DNA of 5,869 nt from CAZNHL01 sp964572965 (GTDB taxonomy: Bacteria > Bacteroidota > Bacteroidia > Cytophagales > UBA9547), in the NCBI GenBank assembly GCA_964572965.1, contig CAZNHL010000130.1, positions 1 through 5,869 on the forward strand. Direction: 5' to 3'. Below, one piece after another: positions 1 through 5,519 of the stretch. The notes beneath the pieces were generated by a model that saw only the letters and a program-made list of their open reading frames with translations, searched no databases and was not told the origin of the DNA. Positions within the stretch are counted from its first letter, which is position 1, and the number at the start of each line of letters is the position of its first letter. A program made the position numbers and the translations under genes.

Positions 1-87
1 ATTCTATGTACCTATGAGGTAAAGTTTTAATATTTAAATGGGACAATCTAATTATATTTATTGGACTAAGTTTAAGTAGTTGATATG

Positions 88-107
88 GGAATCGGAGGAG
101 TGATTCC
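88..107 (+). promoter_or_regulatory. Short hairpin with purine-rich loop in the oxidoreductase leader
   Basis: GGAATC (88-93) and GATTCC (102-107) are a perfect 6-bp inverted repeat around the 8-nt loop GGAGGAGT. The loop resembles a Shine-Dalgarno sequence but sits more than 30 nt before the ATG at 134, too far to serve it directly. It could be a weak RNA structure or a protein site in the leader. A stem this short can arise by chance, so the regulatory role is only inferred. The nearest candidate -7 element, TAAGTTTA at 67-74, matches TAnnTTTG at all but one position, and no convincing -33 element precedes it. Confidence 0.3.
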
Positions 108-133
108 AAGACGTAAATAATTTTCTGAGCAAA

Positions 134-1075
134 ATGAAAGCATATATTTTAGAACAGCCGGGAGGTGTTGAAAACCTGAAACTTGTTGATTTACCTAAGC
201 CAGATTTACAGAAAGGCGAAGTATTAATTCAAACCAAAGCTATCAGTATCAATCCTGTTGATATTAAAACACGATCGGGTAAAGGTGTTTATGGAAGATT
301 GAAGGAACAATCTCCGCTGATCATTGGCTGGGATGTTTCAGGAGTTATAACTGCTTTAGGAGAAGGCGTTACTAAATACAAAGTAGGGGATGAGGTCTTC
401 GGTATGGTTAATTTTCCTGGCCACGGCAAAGTATATGCTGAATATGTTGCAGCACCGGAAAGCCATCTGGCAATGAAACCAAAGAATGTCTCTCATGAAG
501 AAGCTGCTGCGGCAACTTTGGCTTTATTAACAGCCTGGCAGGTATTGGTAACAAATGCGCATATCAAAGCCGGACAAAAAGTGCTGATCCATGCAGCTGC
601 CGGTGGGGTCGGGCATTATGCGGTTCAGATAGCAAAACATTTTGGAGCATATGTTATCGGTACATCTTCTAAAGAAAAGAAAGCGTTTATAAAGAGTTTA
701 GGTGCCGATGAACATATTGATTATCACGCGCAGCAATTCGAGCTGGTAGTTAAAGATGCCGATTTCGTTTTTGATACTGTTGGCGGTGAGGTATTCAAAC
801 GGTCACTGGATGCTGTTAAAAAAGGAGGATTGGTTATTTCTATTCCTTCAGGTATGACATCCGATATTGAAGAGACTGCTCAAGAAAAAGGCGTAATCGG
901 TAAATTCGTGCTGGTACAGTCGAGCGGTGAAGATATGGAAGTATTGGCTAAATTACTTTCTGAGGGAAAGATCAAGTCTCATGTATCCGCTACATATACA
1001 TTCTCAGAGATGGGGGAAGCTCATAAGGCTATTGAAACAGGCCGTACAGCCGGAAAGATTGTTGTTGTGGTTTAA
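134..1075 (+). CDS. Zinc-independent NAD(P)H-dependent oxidoreductase, quinone oxidoreductase-like MDR family
   Basis: This 313-residue cytoplasmic enzyme belongs to the medium-chain dehydrogenase/reductase superfamily, in the quinone oxidoreductase-like branch, which generally uses NADPH to reduce quinones or activated C=C bonds. The N-terminal GroES-like domain (about 1-125) carries the branch hallmark NPVDIKTR (40-47) and GWDVSG (65-70). The Rossmann domain (about 126-260) has the nucleotide-binding motif AAAGGVG at 154-160, and S178, S179 and K180 lie where NADP-preferring members contact the 2'-phosphate. The translated protein contains no cysteine, so both the catalytic zinc ligands and the four-cysteine structural zinc lobe of alcohol dehydrogenases are missing; this fits the zinc-free branch. 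The C-terminus ends in the usual GRTAGKIVV. Length is normal for the family. The ATG is followed by MKAYILEQPGG, a typical family start, and no Shine-Dalgarno is seen, as expected for Bacteroidota. Substrate cannot be deduced. The gene stands alone, and I see no intrinsic terminator after it. Confidence 0.93.
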   Translation: MKAYILEQPGGVENLKLVDLPKPDLQKGEVLIQTKAISINPVDIKTRSGKGVYGRLKEQSPLIIGWDVSGVITALGEGVTKYKVGDEVFGMVNFPGHGKVYAEYVAAPESHLAMKPKNVSHEEAAAATLALLTAWQVLVTNAHIKAGQKVLIHAAAGGVGHYAVQIAKHFGAYVIGTSSKEKKAFIKSLGADEHIDYHAQQFELVVKDADFVFDTVGGEVFKRSLDAVKKGGLVISIPSGMTSDIEETAQEKGVIGKFVLVQSSGEDMEVLAKLLSEGKIKSHVSATYTFSEMGEAHKAIETGRTAGKIVVVV

Positions 1076-1082
1076 GTTTCGG

Positions 1083-1103
1083 GTTACTTGTTACTCGTTA
1101 TGT
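1083..1103 (+). repeat. Degenerate heptamer tandem repeat, three units
   Basis: Just after the oxidoreductase stop codon the sequence reads GTTACTT, GTTACTC, GTTATGT in strict 7-bp register. The preceding seven bases (GTTTCGG) may be a fourth, more degenerate unit. GGTTAC at 1082-1087 is also the reverse complement of GTAACC at 1122-1127. Short heptanucleotide tandem repeats are known from some bacterial genomes, but no function can be assigned here. Confidence 0.5.
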
Positions 1104-1182
1104 TCCTAAACTAGGTAAGATGTAACCTACCATGGCAATACCCAATGAAAAGGCAATGGAAAGTAAAATGGAGGGATAAAAA

Positions 1183-1328
1183 GTAAGCAAGTTTGTTAAT
1201 TGACTGCCGGCGCACTCACAATTTTTTCTGGAAAAAATGTTATGTGACCCGAAGGTGCAGATAAACGATTTTTTATTATATCCATGAGTATATAACGGCC
1301 TTTTGACAGTCTATACAAACTTGCTCAC
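1183..1328. repeat. 146-bp fold-back element with imperfect terminal inverted repeats (MITE-like or structured RNA)
   Basis: The left end GTAAGCAAGTTTGT (1183-1196) matches the reverse complement of the right end (1315-1328, GTGAGCAAGTTTGT) at 13 of 14 positions, including an uninterrupted 11-bp match. After a short asymmetric gap the match resumes: GACTG (1202-1206) pairs with CAGTC (1307-1311). The interior has no credible coding frame but holds a nested hairpin. Matching ends, small size and lack of coding suggest a miniature inverted-repeat transposable element or its remnant. A structured non-coding RNA is the main alternative. No clear target-site duplication is seen; at most AA flanks both ends. 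There is no transposase in the window. Confidence 0.5.
1212..1258. other. Nested imperfect stem-loop inside the fold-back element
   Basis: Three helices stack toward one loop: GCAC (1212-1215) with GTGC (1255-1258), TCACA (1216-1220) with TGTGA (1243-1247), and ATTTTTTC (1221-1228) with GAAAAAAT (1231-1238). Bulges of 7 and 4 nt interrupt the 3' side. In practice the tip would open to a CTGG tetraloop on a 7-bp stem. This adds to the case that the surrounding element folds on itself. Whether it acts as DNA (cruciform, transposition end) or RNA cannot be told from sequence. Confidence 0.45.
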
Positions 1329-1363
1329 AACAAAATTAGGGCTTTCTTGTGGATTAGACAAGA

Positions 1364-1384
1364 GTATTGTGTATTGAGTAGTGA
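1364..1384 (+). repeat. Second heptamer tandem repeat, three units
   Basis: GTATTGT, GTATTGA and GTAGTGA follow each other in exact 7-bp register. This is the second GT-initiated heptamer array in the spacer, on the other side of the fold-back element from the first (1083-1103). Just before it, TCTTGT (1345-1350) and ACAAGA (1358-1363) form a 6-bp inverted repeat with a 7-nt loop. No function can be assigned. Confidence 0.45.
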
Positions 1385-1414
1385 GAGATTTGCCAGAAGG
1401 CTGGTTTCAAAACG

Positions 1415-1438
1415 TAAACACTTAAATACCTAAACACT
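1415..1438 (+). repeat. Triple octamer direct repeat upstream of the valS promoter
   Basis: TAAACACT, TAAATACC and TAAACACT follow each other without gaps; the outer two copies are identical and the middle one differs at two positions. The array ends 26 bp before the valS -7 box, so it covers roughly -57 to -34, where an activator or other DNA-binding protein could act. The promoter lacks a recognisable -33 TTG, which fits that idea but does not prove it. Intergenic low-complexity sequence is the alternative. Confidence 0.45.
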
Positions 1439-1464
1439 ATTACACATTTTTAATTCAAAATTCG

Positions 1465-1472
1465 TAAATTTG
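1465..1472 (+). promoter_or_regulatory. Bacteroidota-type -7 promoter element for valS
   Basis: TAAATTTG is a perfect match to the Bacteroidota -7 consensus TAnnTTTG. Transcription would start a few bases downstream, giving a 5' leader of about 30 nt before the valS ATG at 1511. No TTG lies at the expected -33 spacing, so the promoter may be weak or activator-assisted. A leader this short leaves no room for a T-box or similar riboswitch. Confidence 0.65.
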
Positions 1473-1504
1473 CCCTCCTATTTTCACGGACAATTTCTTC
1501 CTTT

Positions 1505-1516
1505 TGACATATGTCA
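1505..1516. promoter_or_regulatory. Perfect 12-bp palindrome spanning the valS start codon
   Basis: TGACATATGTCA equals its own reverse complement and is centred between 1510 and 1511, so its right half starts with the ATG. With one mismatched pair the symmetry continues to 1502-1519. It could be an operator close to the transcription start. Chance is possible, although perfect 12-bp palindromes are not common. No regulator is identified. Confidence 0.35.
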
Positions 1517-4141
1517 CAAACGATCACCAAAACTTACGTTGCCAAAGAAGCTGAAGCTAAGTGGTATGCTTACTGGCTTGAAAATAAATTTTTCAAATCA
1601 GAGCCTTCTGAAAAAACACCATATACTATTGTTATCCCTCCGCCTAACGTAACAGGTGTGTTGCACATGGGGCACATGTTGAACAATACTATTCAGGATG
1701 TATTGATCCGTCGAGCACGTATGCAGGGATTTGAAGCTTGCTGGGTACCGGGTACCGACCATGCTTCTATTGCTACAGAAGCAAAAGTAGTAGCAATGTT
1801 AAAAGAAAAAGGGATTGCGAAGAAAGACCTTTCCCGGGAAGACTTCCTGAAGTATGCCTGGGAATTGAAAGAAAAATACGGCGGTATTATTCTTGAACAA
1901 TTGAAAAAACTTGGGGCTTCCTGCGATTGGGACCGTACACGTTTTACAATGGAAGACGATATGTCTGACGCGGTGTTAGACGTATTCGTTGATTTACACA
2001 AGAAAGGCTTGATCTATAAAGGAACCCGCATGGTTAACTGGGATCCACAAGGTAAGACAGCTCTTTCTGATGAAGAAGTAATACATAAAGAAGTAAACTC
2101 TAAGCTTTATAATATTAAGTACAAAATTGTCGGTTCAGATGATTTTCTTGTAGTTGCTACTACACGTCCCGAAACATTGTTGGGTGATACAGCAGTTTGT
2201 GTAAACCCTAATGACGAGCGTTACCAGCACCTGAAAGGGAAGCAGGTAATTGTTCCTTTGGTAAACCGTGCTGTTGATGTGATTTTCGACGAATACGTAG
2301 ATATCGAATTTGGTACAGGCTGTTTGAAAGTAACACCTGCACATGATCTGAATGACCATGAACTTGGCAAGAAGCATAATCTTCAGGTAATCGATATCCT
2401 GAACGAAGACGGGACAATCAGCCCGGCAGGTCAGTTGTATATTGGTGAAGACCGTTTTGTTGTTCGTAAGAAAATAGCAAAAGACCTTGAAGCCGCAGAT
2501 TTATTGGTGAAGGTTGAGGATATTAAAAATAAAGTAGGCTACTCTGAGCGTACTGATGCAGTTGTTGAACCTCGTTTGTCTGCACAGTGGTTTGTGGATA
2601 TGCGCAAGTTCCTGGATAAAAATCCACAAGTACTTGAGTCCGTAATGAGCGATGAAATTGCATTATATCCAGCCAAGTTTAAAAATACATACCGTCATTG
2701 GTTAGACAACATCAAAGACTGGTGTATTTCACGTCAGCTTTGGTGGGGACAAAGAATACCTGCTTTCTATGCTCCTGACAAAGAGTTTGTAGTGGCTAAA
2801 ACAGTAGAAGAAGCAATTACTCTTTTCAAAGAGAAGGGCAAATCTTATACAGCACAGGACTTAAGTCAGGATGAAGACGTACTGGATACCTGGTTCTCTT
2901 CATGGTTATGGCCAATCTCTGTATTTGATGGTTTTAAAGATCCGAACAACAAAGACAGCAACTATTATTATCCAACTGATACATTGGTGACTGCTCCGGA
3001 GATTCTATTCTTCTGGGTAGCACGTATGATCATGGCTGGTTACGAATACAAAGGTGCTTTGCCATTCAAGAGCGTTTATCTGACAGGTATTGTGCGTGAT
3101 AAGCAGGCGAGGAAAATGTCTAAGTCATTGGGTAACTCGCCTGATCCTTTAGATCTGATTGAAAAATATGGTGCAGATGGTGTACGCGTTGGTATGTTGT
3201 TGAGCTCTCCGGCCGGTAATGACTTACTGTTTGATGAAAAGCAATGTGAACAGGGGCGTAACTTTACCAATAAACTTTGGAATGCTTATCGTCTGGTAAA
3301 TGGCTGGAATGTAGATGCTGGTTTACCCTGTCCGAATGATACCGCTTTCGACTGGTTTGAGAATCGCCTGAACAGCGCCATTGTAGAGATTGAAGATCAC
3401 TATGAGAAATTTCGCTTGTCGGATGCGTTGATGGGAGTGTACAAACTTGTATGGGATGATTTCTGCTCATGGTACCTTGAAATGGTGAAACCCGGTTTTG
3501 AGCAGCCTATAGATCAGAAGTCTTACGACAAAACAATCCAATTCCTTGAAAGCATCCTGAAGTTAGTTCATCCTTTCGTCCCATTCTTGTCGGAAGAACT
3601 TTGGCATGAGATCAAAGACCGTAAAGTAAGTGAAGCTTTGATTGTAGCAGAATACCCTCAGTCTGGCTCTGTTAATGAAAATCTGTTAAAAGAAGCTGAA
3701 CAGATATTTGCTGTAGTTACTGAGTTTAGGAATACCAGAAACGGTAAAGGGTTATCTCCCAAAAATGCTTTGCCATTGAAGATACAAACGGCTAATCAGT
3801 CTGTTTATTCAAACTTTGCTTCAGTATTGACTAAACTTTGTAATCTGTCTGAGGTTACTTTCGTCAACGATAAAGTAGCAGATGCATTAAGTTTTGTAAT
3901 TAAAGGGGATGAATTCTTTATTCCTATTGAAGGTGGGCTGGACAAAGACGCCGAGAAAGAGGCTATTGTGAAGGAGCTGGAATATATTAAAGGCTTCCTG
4001 AAATCTGTAGAGGCTAAATTAGGCAATGAACGTTTTGTGGCTAATGCAAAACCTGAGATTATAGAAAATGAACGGAACAAGCAAGCCGATGCCTTGGCTA
4101 ATATAGCTAAGTTGCAAGAGAAACTTGCCCGGTTAGTTTAA
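1511..4141 (+). CDS. valS: Valyl-tRNA synthetase
   Basis: This class Ia aminoacyl-tRNA synthetase attaches valine to tRNA-Val with ATP in the cytoplasm and hydrolyses mischarged Thr-tRNA-Val. At 876 residues it has the normal bacterial length. The catalytic domain shows PPPNVTG (43-49), the HIGH-type motif HMGH (52-55), GTDHA (81-85), DWCISRQ (403-409), DVLDTWFSS (456-464) and KMSKS (535-539). The inserted editing domain shows TTRPETLLGD (217-226) and HDLNDHE (278-284), which contains the conserved editing aspartate region. A helical anticodon-binding domain follows (about 585-740). The C-terminal coiled coil (about 811-876) includes the family signature LGNERFVANAKP (837-848). Nothing is truncated or missing. 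The start at 1511 lies about 30 nt after a perfect -7 box, has no Shine-Dalgarno, and sits within a palindrome. Both flanking spacers exceed 350 bp and a hairpin follows the stop, so it is probably transcribed alone. Confidence 0.98.
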   Translation: MSQTITKTYVAKEAEAKWYAYWLENKFFKSEPSEKTPYTIVIPPPNVTGVLHMGHMLNNTIQDVLIRRARMQGFEACWVPGTDHASIATEAKVVAMLKEKGIAKKDLSREDFLKYAWELKEKYGGIILEQLKKLGASCDWDRTRFTMEDDMSDAVLDVFVDLHKKGLIYKGTRMVNWDPQGKTALSDEEVIHKEVNSKLYNIKYKIVGSDDFLVVATTRPETLLGDTAVCVNPNDERYQHLKGKQVIVPLVNRAVDVIFDEYVDIEFGTGCLKVTPAHDLNDHELGKKHNLQVIDILNEDGTISPAGQLYIGEDRFVVRKKIAKDLEAADLLVKVEDIKNKVGYSERTDAVVEPRLSAQWFVDMRKFLDKNPQVLESVMSDEIALYPAKFKNTYRHWLDNIKDWCISRQLWWGQRIPAFYAPDKEFVVAKTVEEAITLFKEKGKSYTAQDLSQDEDVLDTWFSSWLWPISVFDGFKDPNNKDSNYYYPTDTLVTAPEILFFWVARMIMAGYEYKGALPFKSVYLTGIVRDKQARKMSKSLGNSPDPLDLIEKYGADGVRVGMLLSSPAGNDLLFDEKQCEQGRNFTNKLWNAYRLVNGWNVDAGLPCPNDTAFDWFENRLNSAIVEIEDHYEKFRLSDALMGVYKLVWDDFCSWYLEMVKPGFEQPIDQKSYDKTIQFLESILKLVHPFVPFLSEELWHEIKDRKVSEALIVAEYPQSGSVNENLLKEAEQIFAVVTEFRNTRNGKGLSPKNALPLKIQTANQSVYSNFASVLTKLCNLSEVTFVNDKVADALSFVIKGDEFFIPIEGGLDKDAEKEAIVKELEYIKGFLKSVEAKLGNERFVANAKPEIIENERNKQADALANIAKLQEKLARLV

Positions 4142-4147
4142 GATTAT

Positions 4148-4191
4148 TTTAAGCCGTTGGTAAGGAAATCAGTACTTATTGACGGCTTAAA
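4148..4191 (+). terminator. Long hairpin after valS, probable terminator or 3'-end stabiliser
   Basis: Seven bases after the valS stop, 4148-4164 pairs with 4175-4191: ten Watson-Crick pairs (TTTAAGCCGT with ACGGCTTAAA), three consecutive G-U pairs, then TAAG with CTTA, closing a 10-nt loop. The 17-bp stem is flanked by A/T-rich sequence, but only CATTTATTG follows, not a true U tract. It may terminate inefficiently, or protect the mRNA end. Confidence 0.65.
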
Positions 4192-4193
4192 CA

Positions 4194-4243
4194 TTTATTG
4201 TAAATTGGATTTTATCTATAATAAATGTTGTTTTATTGTAAAT
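4194..4243 (+). repeat. 12-bp direct repeat after valS
   Basis: TTTATTGTAAAT occurs at 4194-4205 and again at 4232-4243, 38 bp apart. The first copy begins two bases after the valS hairpin. In such an AT-rich stretch the match may be fortuitous or a trace of local duplication. No function is proposed. The rest of the spacer up to about 4400 shows nothing else I can support. Confidence 0.35.
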
Positions 4244-4410
4244 AGTCAGCTTGTTTTCCTTTTTTTGTGCCACTTCTTTTGAAGAATTTTTATCTAATTC
4301 TGTTGATTAACATGGTTTACCAAAAAGTTATTATTTGCTTTATCAGGTGAGTTTTCTCTGTTGTAGTTTATGTAATTTGAAAATCATGAAAATGCAATAT
4401 GGGTTAAAAT

Positions 4411-4428
4411 CTTACATGTTTCTTACAT
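4411..4428 (+). promoter_or_regulatory. CTTACAT direct-repeat pair, candidate OmpR/PhoB-type regulator site
   Basis: CTTACAT at 4411-4417 is repeated at 4422-4428 with a 4-bp spacer, an 11-bp period equal to one helical turn. OmpR/PhoB-family response regulators bind as head-to-tail dimers to such sites: the E. coli Pho box is two 7-bp repeats with a 4-bp AT-rich spacer, and B. subtilis PhoP binds TTAACA-like repeats. The pair lies just upstream of the probable lipoprotein promoter, a usual place for an activator. The regulator's identity is inference only. Confidence 0.4.
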
Positions 4429-4437
4429 CAAAATGAA

Positions 4438-4464
4438 TTGATATTTATATTTTAGTTAATATTG
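4438..4464 (+). promoter_or_regulatory. Probable promoter of the lipoprotein gene
   Basis: TAATATTG at 4457-4464 matches the Bacteroidota -7 consensus TAnnTTTG at all but one fixed position. TTG at 4438-4440 could be the -33 element; the 16-bp spacing is slightly short of the usual range. The predicted leader is about 30 nt, ending at the ATG at 4499, similar to valS. The alternative TATATTTT at 4446-4453 also has one mismatch but no suitable -33 partner. Confidence 0.45.
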
Positions 4465-4498
4465 CACCATTATTTATTTTAAACCTTTAATACAGTTT

Positions 4499-5335
4499 AT
4501 GAAAACTAACGTTCTTTTAGTATCAGCTTTATTAGCTAGCTCACTTTTTTTAGGTACAAGCTGCAAAAAAGATGATAATTCAGTTGCTCCGGTAATACAA
4601 GAAAACAACATTCCAAACGGAACAATTAAAATCGGCTACTCAGTTCAGGTAATAGCTTCTTCTGTTGCTGCTAGAACTGAAGGTTTGTCTGGTGCTGTAG
4701 TTACTATCCAAGGTGACAACGGTTTTAAACAATCTGCAACTACTGACGAAACAGGTATTGCATCTTTCACTAACCTGAACGAAGGTAGAATTTCCATTTT
4801 TGTTAAATCTCCATCTGGCGATTTCCTTTCTTCTAATGTTACAGGAGATCTTAAATATACTGCAGGTATTGGTGGTTCTTTGACTGTTGCCGGTACTAAC
4901 GGTGGTGGTAATGGTGGTCAAAACAATACAGGTACAGATGCTAACGTTGTAGCAAACAACCAATTGCCTGTAACATTACCAAGAAGAGCTGCTGCTGTTG
5001 CTGGTAAATTGTTCTACCAAAACCCAAGCAACAGTGTTTACACAGCTGCTCAAGGCGCTAAATTGATTGCTAAAGCTGACGCTAAATTTGAACCAAACCT
5101 TTTCACTGCTACTGTTGGTAGCGATGGTTCTTTCAATATCGGTTCTTTGCCAGAAGGAGTTAACTTGACTTGGACTGTTGATTTTACAACTGACATAACT
5201 CAAACTGGTTCTAACCCAAACAATATTCCTACATTTAAGAAGTCTTGGAGCCTACCAGGAAGCTTTACAAATGCAGTAAATTCTGGACTTTCTGGCGGTA
5301 AAGTAACTGAGCAAGGTTTAGTAACATTGAACTAA
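4499..5335 (+). CDS. Putative surface lipoprotein with two carboxypeptidase-regulatory-like beta-sandwich modules
   Basis: This 278-residue protein starts with a type II signal peptide: K2, a hydrophobic core (about 4-18) and the lipobox-like LGTSC, with the acylated cysteine at C22. The following KKDD (23-26) resembles the lipoprotein export signal described in Capnocytophaga and Flavobacterium, a lysine then acidic residues, which suggests the outer face of the outer membrane. Two modules follow, at about 41-120 and 164-230. Each has a D-x-x-G-turn pattern ending in L-x-E-G (TDETGIASFTNLNEG, 82-96; SDGSFNIGSLPEG, 208-220), as in carboxypeptidase regulatory-like and other prealbumin-like beta sandwiches. 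A Gly/Asn-rich linker (about 132-157) joins them. Such modules usually bind or scaffold; no catalytic motif is visible and the ligand is unknown. Codons are strongly biased toward GGT, GCT, ACT, AAC and TTC, and a strong terminator follows, suggesting high expression. No Shine-Dalgarno is present. It is a single-gene unit. Confidence 0.85.
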   Translation: MKTNVLLVSALLASSLFLGTSCKKDDNSVAPVIQENNIPNGTIKIGYSVQVIASSVAARTEGLSGAVVTIQGDNGFKQSATTDETGIASFTNLNEGRISIFVKSPSGDFLSSNVTGDLKYTAGIGGSLTVAGTNGGGNGGQNNTGTDANVVANNQLPVTLPRRAAAVAGKLFYQNPSNSVYTAAQGAKLIAKADAKFEPNLFTATVGSDGSFNIGSLPEGVNLTWTVDFTTDITQTGSNPNNIPTFKKSWSLPGSFTNAVNSGLSGGKVTEQGLVTLN

Positions 5336-5337
5336 TT

Positions 5338-5355
5338 AGGAAATTTGTATTTCCT
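5338..5355 (+). other. Small hairpin directly after the lipoprotein stop
   Basis: AGGAAAT (5338-5344) and ATTTCCT (5349-5355) form a perfect 7-bp stem with a TTGT loop, starting two bases after the stop codon. It ends one base before the main terminator stem begins. It has no U tract of its own; it may shield the 3' end of the mRNA or act together with the terminator. Confidence 0.55.
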
Positions 5356-5356
5356 G

Positions 5357-5390
5357 AAAGGCGGCCTGTAAAGGCCGCCTTTTTTGTTTT
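5357..5390 (+). terminator. Strong intrinsic terminator of the lipoprotein gene
   Basis: AAAGGCGGCCT (5357-5367) pairs perfectly with AGGCCGCCTTT (5372-5382) over 11 bp, with eight consecutive G-C pairs in the middle. The loop is GTAA, a stable GNRA tetraloop. The stem runs into TTTTTT, then GTTTT. This is a textbook Rho-independent terminator and by far the most GC-rich structure in the spacers. Confidence 0.95.
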
Positions 5391-5519
5391 ATCTGCATTC
5401 ATATATTTATGTTTAAAAGTCGCTTATATGTCTGTTTTTTGTCATAATATTACTCGTGTTAATAATTGCACTATTTTTTATTATTTAACAGCCATAAATT
5501 CTAATAGCAAGTGCTGGGG

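Noticed and set aside
1076..1130. An intrinsic terminator after the oxidoreductase
   Set aside because: Only 5- to 6-bp inverted repeats (GGTTAC/GTAACC, TAGGT/ACCTA) with no U tract; not convincing.
1132..1179. A 15-codon frame, MAIPNEKAMESKMEG, in the oxidoreductase-valS spacer
   Set aside because: Very short, with no promoter, no ribosome-binding signal and no recognisable similarity; not distinguishable from chance.
1393..1404. CCAG-AAGG-CTGG hairpin before valS
   Set aside because: Four base pairs with no conserved context; expected by chance.
1465..1510. T-box or other riboswitch control of valS
   Set aside because: The predicted leader is only about 30 nt, there is no T-box sequence, and T-boxes are typical of Firmicutes, not Bacteroidota.
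1470..1652. A 60-codon plus-strand frame overlapping the valS start
   Set aside because: It lies in another frame of valS, begins inside the -7 box, and encodes no recognisable protein.
4273..4291. CTTC-TTTT-GAAG hairpin followed by T-rich sequence, as a mini-terminator
   Set aside because: A 4-bp AT-containing stem is too weak, and it lies well away from any gene end.
4640..4963. A 107-codon antisense frame within the lipoprotein gene
   Set aside because: It mirrors the biased codons of the real gene (repetitive Ser/Thr/Asn-rich translation) and has no promoter or domain support. The same applies to the antisense frames inside valS.
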